Source of the DNA: Ruminococcus sp. | Lineage (GTDB): Bacteria; Bacillota; Clostridia; Oscillospirales; Ruminococcaceae | Assembly (NCBI GenBank): GCA_017461395.1 | Contig: JAFTYF010000039.1 | Span: 1-47,632 of the forward strand | Direction of reading: 5' to 3' | Length of the DNA stretch: 47,632 bases | Shown here: positions 1 through 8,437 of the stretch, one piece after another | How the letters are laid out: each line of letters opens with the position of its first letter | How positions within the stretch are numbered: the first letter of the stretch is position 1 | Notes under the pieces: model-generated | What the model saw: the letters and a program-made list of their open reading frames with translations, nothing else | Database searches by the model: none | Told to the model about the DNA's origin: nothing | Made by a program: the position numbers and the translations under genes

Positions 1-114
1 AAAATGGTAGAAAAATAATGTGATTCACGTTTATATTATCTACCAACAACTCTCTGAAACCCAGTCAAATCGGATAAAACAGAGAATTGTTACTAAGGAA
101 TTCATATAATAGAG

Positions 115-143
115 TAGACAAATGCACTATTATATGGTAAAAT
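115..143 (+). promoter_or_regulatory. Candidate promoter of the SGNH esterase gene
   Basis: A -35-like TAGACA (115-120) and a -10-like TAAAAT (138-143) are separated by 17 bases. They precede a GGAAG ribosome site and the ATG at 168. Both boxes deviate by one or two bases from the vegetative sigma consensus, so this is moderately supported. Confidence 0.45.
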
Positions 144-167
144 ATGGATATTATAGGAAGTGAGATT

Positions 168-1151
168 ATGAAAGAAAAAATTGTTAATTTTCTAAGAAGC
201 CCTTCCCTTGCACTTATCCTGTTCATAACTGCTATGCTTGCTGTTTTATGGGCATACGGCTCCGGACGGAAAAACGAACATCCCGGCGGTAATACTCAGC
301 AGAAATTTGCTTCTGAATTGACTGTGACTACCTCCTCTGCAACGACAACCACAAAAACTCACACGACTACATCCACTGCGACTACAACAAAAAAATCAAC
401 GACAACCTCAACGACCACAACTACTACAACTACTTCTGCTACTACATCCACTACAACTACAACAACTGTCACAACGACAGAACCACCAGCGGATGTCTAC
501 GAATCAGGACAGGTGCTTTCACCGTACCTTTACGCCGGAAATTCTCCGAACAGCAGCTTCTATCAGGAACGCATGGCTGTTGCCGGAGATTCTATCGCAA
601 CGGGCTTCAATTTATACGGATATATTCCTCACGAACACAATATCGCTAAAGAATCTGTCGGACTGTGGAATTATGCCGGAAATATTTTCCCCTCAGGTAT
701 GGGAATGATCGACACAATAGCTTATATGCAGCCTCGTCTGCTGTATATTTCTATGGGTATGAACGATCTCCCGAACTGCAATCCTGACGGCTTTGCAGCT
801 GCATATTATGACCTTATATCGCAAATTATGGCTGTTGCTCCGAATACACAGATAGTTGCTGCCGGAATCTCTCCCGTAGCCGATTATGTGACCTACTCCA
901 CAAATGATAATATCCGCAATTATAATTACGCACTCGAAAATATGATATACTCCATAGGCTCGCCTCAGGTGTACTATTTTGACGCATATTCTGTCCTTGC
1001 GGACGGAAATACACTTGCTCTGAGCAGCTATTATTCGGGCGGTGACGGAATCCACCTCGCCTCTCACAGCTATAACGATATTCTTACTGCTCTCTTTAAT
1101 TTCCTCGATACAACCCCTGTCCTTGAACAGATAATGTATACAGAACAATAA
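168..1151 (+). CDS. Membrane-anchored SGNH/GDSL-type esterase with Thr-rich linker
   Basis: The protein (327 residues) starts with a short basic segment and one hydrophobic helix (about residues 14-32), which fits a signal anchor. A Thr/Ser-rich linker follows (about 50-105), then an extracellular SGNH-hydrolase domain. The family blocks are visible: GDSIA with the nucleophile Ser, GMNDL with the block III Asn, and DGIHL with the Asp and His of the triad. SGNH enzymes are esterases, often acting on acetylated polysaccharides; the actual substrate here is unknown. An upstream in-frame ATG at 144 lies one base after the -10 box, whereas the ATG at 168 has an AGGAAG ribosome site 7 bases away, so 168 was chosen. 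Thr-rich linkers of this kind are common in secreted Ruminococcus enzymes. A terminator follows the gene. Confidence 0.85.
   Translation: MKEKIVNFLRSPSLALILFITAMLAVLWAYGSGRKNEHPGGNTQQKFASELTVTTSSATTTTKTHTTTSTATTTKKSTTTSTTTTTTTTSATTSTTTTTTVTTTEPPADVYESGQVLSPYLYAGNSPNSSFYQERMAVAGDSIATGFNLYGYIPHEHNIAKESVGLWNYAGNIFPSGMGMIDTIAYMQPRLLYISMGMNDLPNCNPDGFAAAYYDLISQIMAVAPNTQIVAAGISPVADYVTYSTNDNIRNYNYALENMIYSIGSPQVYYFDAYSVLADGNTLALSSYYSGGDGIHLASHSYNDILTALFNFLDTTPVLEQIMYTEQ
328..482 (+). repeat. Low-complexity ACA/ACT/ACC-rich tract encoding a Thr linker
   Basis: The tract is dominated by ACN codons in changing order rather than one pure repeat unit, so it is a diversified Thr-coding stretch. It makes the flexible, probably O-glycosylated spacer between the membrane anchor and the SGNH domain. 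Replication slippage here would change linker length without frameshifts only in units of three. Confidence 0.8.
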
Positions 1152-1176
1152 AAATATTACCATAGCAATTATGTAG

Positions 1177-1198
1177 GGGACGGCGTCCTCGACGTCCC
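1177..1198. repeat. Short REP-like palindrome
   Basis: GGGACG (1177-1182) and CGTCCC (1193-1198) flank a GC-rich centre, in an otherwise AT-rich spacer. Its composition resembles dispersed REP-type elements found in several Firmicutes. There is only one copy in the window, so its repeat status is inferred. Confidence 0.3.
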
Positions 1199-1219
1199 AA
1201 ATATGTTTTATACATTCTG

Positions 1220-1250
1220 ACTCCCATACTGATGTATGGGAGTTTTTATT
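1220..1250 (+). terminator. Intrinsic terminator after the SGNH esterase gene
   Basis: A perfect 10-bp stem (1220-1229 with 1234-1243) with a TGAT loop is followed by a run of Ts. It separates the esterase gene from the lipoprotein pair. Confidence 0.85.
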
Positions 1251-1371
1251 CTCCTCGATATAGTTAAAACAAAAATATTTATAAAAAGTTCGTCTTTTTG
1301 AGGCGTGAAAATCACTTATTTATATAAAGATAAGTTATGTCACGTCAGACATCGCAAAAGGAGGAACTTTT

Positions 1372-3570
1372 ATGAAAAAATTAACAGCATTTTTATTTGC
1401 ACTTACAATGGTATTTACATCTACTGCCTGCGGAGAAAAGAAAAAATCCGACGTCAGCAAACCGCCCGTAGAAGTAACTGTAACACAGACCTGCTACGCA
1501 ATAGAGGAGAAGTCTATTGACCTCAGCGATTTAGCCTATGCCGGTCAGACTGCCGTATACGATGACGGAATATGCCTGTTCTACAACGATTTCAGCAACT
1601 GCACAAGATTTGCACGAACAGACAAGGATTTCAATATCGTTGCTTCCGGCGGACTTGACGGGGTTATAGGTACATACAGCGTCAACAGTGACGGAAGTTT
1701 CGACGCTGTTATTTCTGAAACTGACTACGAATTTGAATACGATGAAAGCGGTGCCATCACCAACTATGAGGAATATTTCGAAAATGCCGTATTTACATTC
1801 CGGCTTGTTTCCTACGACAGCAGCGGAAATGTCCTCAGTGAGTGCGAAATTGAGGAAATCTCCGACTACTACGACGCAGAAATTTCCGGTTCAAAACAGC
1901 TTGTTTCATGCGGTGACGGGAAATTTATCTACAATTTCGGAAGTGGTCTTGCACTTTTCGACAACGAGGGAAAAATTATCGAGATAAACAACGGCGATGA
2001 ATATTATGACTGCTATCTCACAAGTCTGCCCAACGGAAAAATATTGTACAGCAATAGTTTTTCATACGGCTATATGGAAGAAGATACCGTCAAAATCCCC
2101 ACTGACCTTAAATACACTGAAAAGTTCGGTTCAATGTATACACAGGCGATAAAAGGAACAGGCGATTTCATTGCTTACTTCAATCTCAGCGGCGGTTTAT
2201 ATGGTCTTACTGAAAACGATGAAATAATTCTTGTGGTGGATTACAACAAATCGCTTATTTCTGAGGCCTATAATATTTTCCCGATTGACGACGGAAAATT
2301 CGTTATCAGCAATGGCACGCCCACGCTTAAATTATGTACACGCCGTCCCGATGACTATGTTGAAAGCAGAGAACCCATTGAAGTTTGGATGATCGAACGT
2401 GCATCAACTCAGATGCACGATGACGCAAAGGAATTTTCCGCTCTCCATGACAATTACTTTGTAAACGTCAAGGAAAATGTCAAGTATGAAGATGTTCCGG
2501 CTGCAATGCTTACAGGCGACGTTCCGGATGTACTTTATTACAGTAAGACTGGTGATATGATTAGATATACAAATCTCGGCGGTCTTGCTGATCTCACACC
2601 AATGCTTGAAGGCGATACAGGACTTGCAAAGGACGATATTCTGCCGAATCTCCTCGATGCGCTCGAATACAAGGGCGGTATATATACAATTCCTGAGACG
2701 TACAGCATAAAAGCGCTGATAGCGAAAAAGGATTTCATAGGCGATGAGTACCGTGACTGGTCTATTGAGGAATTTATGGAAATATACGACAGCCGTCCGG
2801 AAGGAATGAGTATATTTGAAGAACCATATATGTATCCAAGTCTGCTGGGACAGGATATCTGGATCGACTACATGAATGGCACCTGTAATTATGATTCTGA
2901 GGAATTCATAAGGCTTCTGGAAATAGCTAAAGAAGCTGAAAAAATGAGGGGAGAAATTGACTACGATGATCCGGAATATAACAAAAAGCGTTTTTCTATG
3001 TTAAAAGAAGGAAGAACTATGTTCGGCTCAAACACCATAAATACTCCAACTATATTCATGTTTTTCAGTGATGTCGGTGTGAGAGGAATGAAAATAGATG
3101 ACGTATCATTCCTTAATTCCCCCGAAAGCGGAGGAAAAATATACCTTGACAGCTGCTACTCAATAACATCCGAAGCCAAAAATCCTGACGGTGCATGGAA
3201 ATTTGTTTCCCATGTCCTCACGGAAGAAGAACAAGAACGTGGCGGATATACAGTATGGTCTCATCCCCTGACAAAGAAAGCCTTCGATAGATATCTTGAA
3301 CACTATATCACTCCGCCGGAAGGTCCCGATATAAGCAAGCACAGTATAAATGGTATATCCTACGATGTGGAAATGACCGCATCTGAGGAACAGGTCAAGC
3401 GTCTCGGCGATTTTATCCTCAGCTGTGACGAGCTTGCTTTCTACGACAGAGAAATAGAAACGATTTTTGTATCTGAATATAACCGCTTCCTGAACGATCA
3501 GATAACAGCCGAAGAATGTGCACAGAATTTACAGAGCCGAATTGAGATTCTTCTTGCGGAACAGACATGA
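1372..3570 (+). CDS. Extracellular solute-binding-type lipoprotein, copy 1
   Basis: The protein (732 residues) has a lipoprotein-like signal ending in TSTAC (Cys at about 20). Residues from about 345 to the end look like a family 1 carbohydrate ABC solute-binding fold: a WMIER strand, an AAMLTGDVPDVLYY block and an IYTIPETYSIKALIAKK block are typical of this family. The roughly 300 residues in front are an additional extracellular region rich in beta-strand-like segments that I do not recognise, which makes the protein much longer than the usual 420-450 residues. A strong AGGAGG site precedes the ATG. The next gene is a paralogue with the same architecture. No ABC permease or ATPase gene is adjacent, so the transport partner, if any, is elsewhere, or the protein acts as a sensor or binding protein only. 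Confidence 0.8.
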   Translation: MKKLTAFLFALTMVFTSTACGEKKKSDVSKPPVEVTVTQTCYAIEEKSIDLSDLAYAGQTAVYDDGICLFYNDFSNCTRFARTDKDFNIVASGGLDGVIGTYSVNSDGSFDAVISETDYEFEYDESGAITNYEEYFENAVFTFRLVSYDSSGNVLSECEIEEISDYYDAEISGSKQLVSCGDGKFIYNFGSGLALFDNEGKIIEINNGDEYYDCYLTSLPNGKILYSNSFSYGYMEEDTVKIPTDLKYTEKFGSMYTQAIKGTGDFIAYFNLSGGLYGLTENDEIILVVDYNKSLISEAYNIFPIDDGKFVISNGTPTLKLCTRRPDDYVESREPIEVWMIERASTQMHDDAKEFSALHDNYFVNVKENVKYEDVPAAMLTGDVPDVLYYSKTGDMIRYTNLGGLADLTPMLEGDTGLAKDDILPNLLDALEYKGGIYTIPETYSIKALIAKKDFIGDEYRDWSIEEFMEIYDSRPEGMSIFEEPYMYPSLLGQDIWIDYMNGTCNYDSEEFIRLLEIAKEAEKMRGEIDYDDPEYNKKRFSMLKEGRTMFGSNTINTPTIFMFFSDVGVRGMKIDDVSFLNSPESGGKIYLDSCYSITSEAKNPDGAWKFVSHVLTEEEQERGGYTVWSHPLTKKAFDRYLEHYITPPEGPDISKHSINGISYDVEMTASEEQVKRLGDFILSCDELAFYDREIETIFVSEYNRFLNDQITAEECAQNLQSRIEILLAEQT

Positions 3571-3590
3571 CTTTAAACGGAGGTTATATT

Positions 3591-5843
3591 ATGAAAAAAT
3601 TATCAGCAATTTTACTTGCACTTACGATGCTTCTTACTGCGGCTTGTGCGAAAAAAAGCGGAAACAGCTCCGATATCAGGGAGCAGACTGCACAGGAAAT
3701 TTCCGTTGTTCAGCCGCTTTACAAGGAATCGCAGATAAAAATCGGCGAGCGTTTCAGTGAATGCGTAAGTATTCAGAAATATAGCGGGGGTTATTGCTTC
3801 TTCTACGAGGATTCAAAACATGAACTAAAGCTTGTAAAGCTCGACAGCAATTTCACGGTATCAGAGCCGATTTCTCTCGGTAAATCGCTTTCTGTCGGCT
3901 TGGGAACCATAGTTCACGATGACGGAAGCTTCACTATACTTTCGCCCGTCACCGATTACGAAATAGAATACGATGAATACGGCGTCATGAAAAATTACTC
4001 ATCCTTTATAAGAGAAGGCAGCGTTTCCTTTGTACTGACCGACTACGACAGCTCCGGAAATATAACTGCTCAGCATGATGTTACCGGAATGGAGCAATAC
4101 TACAATCTGAGACAGAGCAGACTTTCAGCGATGATTCCCTATAAAGACGGCGGATATTTAGTTCCTCTCGGATGCGGTGTCGTCATTATCAGCGAGGACG
4201 GAACTGTTACAGACGGACAAGTATACGAGCAGTACCATGCCGATTTCGGACTTGACTGCGACGGAAAGCTTATCATGTCGATGCACAACGGATTCGCTTA
4301 CATGGAGGAGGATTCTCTCAATATTCCGAATGAGCTTATGAATTCCGAAGAATGGATAATGCTCACATCAAGCGCAAAGTCCGGAGAAATGGGCTTCAAG
4401 GCGTTTTTCAAAAAGGATGACGGAATCTACGGGCTTACGGACAGCGGCGAGCTTCTTCATGTCGTGGATTTCAGAGGTTCTCTTATCGACAGTGTAGAGG
4501 TCAATGATTATGTATTCTGCGGCGACGGTCAGTTCCTGGCAGCTGGAATGGAAAGCGATTATCTCACGCTCCACACACGCCGTCCTGACGATTACAAGGA
4601 AAACAGAAAAACAGTTGATTTATGGCAGATTTACGGCGGCGGCGGAGATGGACATGCAACTGCCTTCAACAAGCAAAATGACGATTATCTTGTCAAAATG
4701 GCAATTGATATTAAAAATCTTGAAGACCTCAGCGAGGCGGTGCTTACCGGAGATTCTCCCGATCTGATTTACTACACAAACAGGTCAGTTCTTGACGGAA
4801 TGCTGAATCTTGGTGCGGCGGCTGATATTTACCCGTACATGGAATCCTACGACGGCGTAAAGCGTGATGATATCATGCCTAACGTGCTTGAAGCCTTTGA
4901 TATGGACGGAAAGCTCTATGCCATTCCGGAGAATTTCTGCGTTTCGTCATGGTACGCTAACAGCAATGTCGTTGGTGAGGAATACCGCAACTGGTCGTTT
5001 GATGATATGTATGAGAAATTCGAAAGCTGTCCCGATGATATGTATTTTACAGATGAGCAATACAATAATGATCTTTTCACTACTATATTATCAGATAACT
5101 TAACTCCTTGGGTTGACGCTGAAAACGGTACCTGTAATTTCAACAGCAAGGATTTTGTAAAGCTTCTGGAATTCTGCAAAAATACTAAGAATGCTTTTGC
5201 ACTGGATGTGACAGCTGAATGGGATGCCGAATACCTTAAGAGACAATCAACGGTAATGAACGGAGAACACGCCATGATTACTGTAAATTCCAGTTTAAGA
5301 TATGGAGTTCTTCATGCTGCGGAAGAACTCGCAAGAATGGGACTGCCTTTCTCAGAGGCTTCTATTCTTAATCTGCCCGGCGGAAACGGCAAGGGTATGA
5401 TGACCTGCGACAACTGCTTTACTATCATGAATACCGGCGATTGTCCTGACGGCGCATGGGCATTCGTTTCGTATCTGCTGAGCGATGAAAGGCAAATTCC
5501 TATGGGAGAGGAATTTCCCGGCTGGAACTGGACAAACAAGAAAGCCTTTGAAACCGGACTTAAGAATTCTGTTACCAAAGAACCGCAAACACGAAAAGTA
5601 AGTTCAAACTTAGAAAACGGAGAAATTGTTGAATTTGAATATCCTCTTGTTATTACAGAGGAGGATGTTCAGAGATACAAGGAATTCGTAATGAACTGCA
5701 CAGAGCTTGAATATAGCAATTCTGATATAAACCAAATACTGTGGGAGGAAATCGAGCGATATAAAAACGACGAGATAACAGCCGAAGAATGTGCTGAATT
5801 TATCCAGAGCAGAGTGGAAATTCTTCTTTCTGAGCAGTCATAA
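3591..5843 (+). CDS. Extracellular solute-binding-type lipoprotein, copy 2
   Basis: This 750-residue paralogue of the preceding gene arose by tandem duplication. Shared landmarks include the signal (MKKLSAILLALTM), an RRPDDY motif at the start of the solute-binding domain, the LTGDSPDLIYY block and a C-terminal ITAEECAEFIQSRVEILL segment. The Cys of the lipobox-like LLTAAC is at about residue 17. The ATG at 3591 is chosen over an earlier in-frame start because a GGAGG site lies 7 bases upstream and the signal peptide begins there. The gene starts 20 bases after the stop of copy 1, so the two are co-transcribed. The N-terminal region of about 320 residues is unassigned. A bidirectional terminator follows. 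Confidence 0.8.
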   Translation: MKKLSAILLALTMLLTAACAKKSGNSSDIREQTAQEISVVQPLYKESQIKIGERFSECVSIQKYSGGYCFFYEDSKHELKLVKLDSNFTVSEPISLGKSLSVGLGTIVHDDGSFTILSPVTDYEIEYDEYGVMKNYSSFIREGSVSFVLTDYDSSGNITAQHDVTGMEQYYNLRQSRLSAMIPYKDGGYLVPLGCGVVIISEDGTVTDGQVYEQYHADFGLDCDGKLIMSMHNGFAYMEEDSLNIPNELMNSEEWIMLTSSAKSGEMGFKAFFKKDDGIYGLTDSGELLHVVDFRGSLIDSVEVNDYVFCGDGQFLAAGMESDYLTLHTRRPDDYKENRKTVDLWQIYGGGGDGHATAFNKQNDDYLVKMAIDIKNLEDLSEAVLTGDSPDLIYYTNRSVLDGMLNLGAAADIYPYMESYDGVKRDDIMPNVLEAFDMDGKLYAIPENFCVSSWYANSNVVGEEYRNWSFDDMYEKFESCPDDMYFTDEQYNNDLFTTILSDNLTPWVDAENGTCNFNSKDFVKLLEFCKNTKNAFALDVTAEWDAEYLKRQSTVMNGEHAMITVNSSLRYGVLHAAEELARMGLPFSEASILNLPGGNGKGMMTCDNCFTIMNTGDCPDGAWAFVSYLLSDERQIPMGEEFPGWNWTNKKAFETGLKNSVTKEPQTRKVSSNLENGEIVEFEYPLVITEEDVQRYKEFVMNCTELEYSNSDINQILWEEIERYKNDEITAEECAEFIQSRVEILLSEQS

Positions 5844-5852
5844 TACATTAAA

Positions 5853-5884
5853 AAGGACTATATTGTTTGCGCAATATAGTCCTT
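5853..5884. terminator. Bidirectional terminator between convergent operons
   Basis: A perfect 13-bp stem (5853-5865 with 5872-5884) with a 6-base loop lies between the stop codons of the + strand lipoprotein gene and the - strand thioesterase gene. A-rich and T-rich flanks are short on both sides, so it can serve both transcripts. Confidence 0.8.
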
Positions 5885-5889
5885 AAACA

Positions 5890-6588
5890 TTATATATTCA
5901 GCGTATCCGCTATAATGCGGCATACAGCTTCCTTGTTTTCCTGATAGTAGAAATGTGCTCCTTCAAAATCATGAACAGTGCAGTTTCCGTCAGTCATTCT
6001 CTGCCAGCCGTGCATATCATAGGCTGAAAGCATCTCGTCATCCTTACCGTAAAGCACTGTGATATCGCACGAAAACTTGAATTTCTCCGGCGAAATACAG
6101 CATTTGTCTGCCATACGGACATCAGCGCAGAGTATCCGGCTGAGCATCGCCATGAGTTCCTCAGCACCCTGTGCCGGCTTCGGAAAAAGCGATTTTGAGA
6201 AGAAAAAGTCCGTTATATCCTCATCTGTCGTCGTTTCATCTGATTTGAAGATCATTGCCTTTTCATCAGCACTGCATCTGCCCGACAGAAAAACGTGCTC
6301 AGGCTCAGGAAGTCCCTGTTCTCTTGCCTGACGGACAAGCTCGCACGCAAGGAGAGTTCCCATGCTGTGCCCGAATATCGCATATTCTTCTGACGCTATC
6401 ACATCTCTGTGTTTTTCAAGAAGATCACGGCAGCAGTCCGAAACATCTGTAAACAGCGGTTCAGAGCTTCTTGTGCTTCGTCCGGCTATCTCCATAGGAA
6501 TAACTTTCAGCGACTGCGGCAGAAAACGCTTGAATGAACAGTAGCTTTTTGCAGAACCTCCGGCATGAGGCAGGAAAAACAATACCAT
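5890..6588 (-). CDS. Type II thioesterase (alpha/beta hydrolase)
   Basis: The 232-residue protein is a typical stand-alone thioesterase of the kind that serves polyketide and nonribosomal peptide assembly lines, either removing stalled acyl groups from carrier proteins or releasing product. It has the N-terminal PHAGGSAKSY motif of the family, the nucleophile in GHSMG (Ser75), an Asp in YGKDDEM (183/184) and the His in GAHFYY (212). It is the last gene of the 13-gene minus-strand operon and starts 12 bases after the carrier-protein gene, with a GAGGG ribosome site. Its presence argues for a carrier-protein-based pathway rather than CoA-based beta-oxidation. The substrate cannot be read from the sequence. 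Confidence 0.88.
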   Translation of the reverse strand: MVLFFLPHAGGSAKSYCSFKRFLPQSLKVIPMEIAGRSTRSSEPLFTDVSDCCRDLLEKHRDVIASEEYAIFGHSMGTLLACELVRQAREQGLPEPEHVFLSGRCSADEKAMIFKSDETTTDEDITDFFFSKSLFPKPAQGAEELMAMLSRILCADVRMADKCCISPEKFKFSCDITVLYGKDDEMLSAYDMHGWQRMTDGNCTVHDFEGAHFYYQENKEAVCRIIADTLNI

Positions 6589-6600
6589 TTCTGCCCTCGC

Positions 6601-6849
6601 TTATTCTATCGGAGTACCTTCACTGTTGAGAAGGTCGAACATCTCGCCTACTCTGCTGATAGAAGCAACAGATGAAAGCGGAATATTCAGGCGGAGTGTC
6701 TCTGTAATTTCGCTTCCGAGACCAAAAAGACCGAGAGAGTCAAGGTAAAGATCCTCATAAACGTCTGTATCTTCGTTAATCTCGCCTGCGTCAACTCCTA
6801 CATAATCAGAGATAATCTGCTTGAACTGGTTGAAATCCAAATTATTCAT
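6601..6849 (-). CDS. Acyl carrier protein 1
   Basis: This 82-residue acidic protein has the size and helical pattern of a discrete acyl carrier protein. The phosphopantetheine attachment site is Ser38 in the YLDSLGLFGL segment, which matches the DSL core of the family. The longer in-frame reading would overlap the upstream ligase; the ATG at 6849 has an AAAGGA site in front and gives a normal ACP length. It lies directly after the acyl-AMP ligase gene, so the ligase most likely loads its acyl group onto this carrier. It is clearly different in sequence from the second ACP of the operon, which suggests separate roles for loading and extension (inference). Confidence 0.88.
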   Translation of the reverse strand: MNNLDFNQFKQIISDYVGVDAGEINEDTDVYEDLYLDSLGLFGLGSEITETLRLNIPLSSVASISRVGEMFDLLNSEGTPIE

Positions 6850-6871
6850 ATTTTTATCCTTTCCATATACC

Positions 6872-8428
6872 TTAGTGGTATTCCTTTTTCCTGAGATACT
6901 TGAACTGTATCTTGCCGACATCCTTAGGAAGTTCCTCAACAAGAACTATCTTATCCGGAACCTTATATGCTGAAAGCTTGCCGTCAAAGAATTTTGCTAT
7001 CTCGCCTCTGGTGATTCTTTCATCGCCCTTAGGCTGGATATATGCAACGATCTGCTGACCTATTACTGGATGCGGCTCATCAGTTACGGCTGCTGCTGCA
7101 ACCTTCTCGTATGTGAGGAGACAAGCTTCAACTTCCTCCGCATGAACGAGGTTTCCGCCTCTCTTTATAATACGCTTGCTTCTTCCGGCAAAACGAACAA
7201 TACCGTCAGGAAGTCTGCTTACAAGATCGCCTGTGGAGAACCAGCGGCGTCCCTGATCGTCTGTGTGAATCTTTTCTGCTGAAAGCTCGGGATTACCGAA
7301 ATATTCAGTGATAACTCCGGCTGTATATACGCAGAGTTCGCCTGTACCGCCTTCGGGAACTTCATTTCCTTCCTCGTCAAGAACACGGATATCAGTGAAC
7401 GGAAGCTTTCTGAAATCGCTTGGATCCTTATCGCCGTCAATTGCTGAATCCCATACAACCATTGTTGTAGTTTCGGACGATCCGATAACATTTATAACAC
7501 GGATGCCGAGTTTCTGAACGAATACATCAGCTATCTCCTTAGGAAGAACCTCGCCGGCAAAATAGCTTGTATGAACGCTTGAAAGATCATACTTGTCAAA
7601 ATCCGGTGTGGAAAGAAGTACTTTCGCAAGTGTGGATGTAAGCTGAATTACGCTTACCTTGTACTTCTGTACTGTTTCAAGGAACGTCTGCGGATTGAAC
7701 TGCGGCTGATACATAACTGTTCCGCCCTTTACAGTTGTCTGGAGTCCCATACCGAAGCCGCCCTGATGATAGAGCGTCATTCCGAGCATCATGACCTCGT
7801 TCTCGCCGAAGCCGAGATGTGTTCCCATATCGTCCTGTGTTTCAAGGAATCCGTAATAGGGTACTGAAAGCACCTTAGGATTTCCGGTGCTTCCTGATGT
7901 ACAGGCAAGCGACATAACGTGATCTTCGCCTGGAATATATTCCACGCACTCCTCACCGCAGTATTCAGAGAAGAACTTTTCTGCTGAAATAAACGGCTCT
8001 GCAAGCTCAATATCACTTTCTGTGAAGCATACCACCTTGTCAAGCGCAACCTCAGCCGGAACTACCTGCTGCATTGCGCCGATGATATTGTTGCTGCGGT
8101 ATTTTTCAGCCGCAAAGCATATCTTGACGCTTGTTGACGGAAGAAGCTGGAGAAGCTCCATTGTACCGCTCTGCGGATCAATAGGTGCCGGCTGTGCTCC
8201 GATGCGGACTGCCGCCCAGAATACAAGATACCAGTCAATGCTGTTGGGCATAACGATTCCCACTTTGTCATCAGCACCGATTCCGAGCTTCTGCATTCCC
8301 GAAGCAATTACAGCTGTTTTCTGCATGAATTCACCGTATGTAAGAGTATCGTCATCTATGCGGAGAAGAACCTTATCGGGATTCTTCTGAGCATATTCAC
8401 GGTAATAATCAAAAAAAGTTTTTTTCAC
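6872..8428 (-). CDS. Acyl-AMP ligase / acyl-CoA synthetase family enzyme
   Basis: The protein (518 residues) belongs to the ANL superfamily, which adenylates a carboxylic acid and transfers it to a thiol. Visible motifs are the P-loop TSGSTGNPK, the GSSETT motif, STGDLVSRLPDG and the C-terminal hinge GRSKRIIKRGG; a GKIQFKYL segment near the end carries the expected catalytic Lys. The start is a GTG with a GAGG site 8 bases upstream, 9 bases after the hydrolase stop. With an ACP gene immediately downstream and a ketosynthase in the operon, it probably supplies the starter acyl unit to a carrier protein. Whether the substrate is a fatty, aryl or short branched acid cannot be told by eye. It could alternatively make an acyl-CoA. 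Confidence 0.88.
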   Translation of the reverse strand: MKKTFFDYYREYAQKNPDKVLLRIDDDTLTYGEFMQKTAVIASGMQKLGIGADDKVGIVMPNSIDWYLVFWAAVRIGAQPAPIDPQSGTMELLQLLPSTSVKICFAAEKYRSNNIIGAMQQVVPAEVALDKVVCFTESDIELAEPFISAEKFFSEYCGEECVEYIPGEDHVMSLACTSGSTGNPKVLSVPYYGFLETQDDMGTHLGFGENEVMMLGMTLYHQGGFGMGLQTTVKGGTVMYQPQFNPQTFLETVQKYKVSVIQLTSTLAKVLLSTPDFDKYDLSSVHTSYFAGEVLPKEIADVFVQKLGIRVINVIGSSETTTMVVWDSAIDGDKDPSDFRKLPFTDIRVLDEEGNEVPEGGTGELCVYTAGVITEYFGNPELSAEKIHTDDQGRRWFSTGDLVSRLPDGIVRFAGRSKRIIKRGGNLVHAEEVEACLLTYEKVAAAAVTDEPHPVIGQQIVAYIQPKGDERITRGEIAKFFDGKLSAYKVPDKIVLVEELPKDVGKIQFKYLRKKEYH

Positions 8429-8437
8429 GTCTTAACC

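Noticed and set aside
328-482. CRISPR-like or tandem-repeat array.
   Set aside because: It is a Thr-codon-rich coding stretch without spacers or a constant repeat unit.
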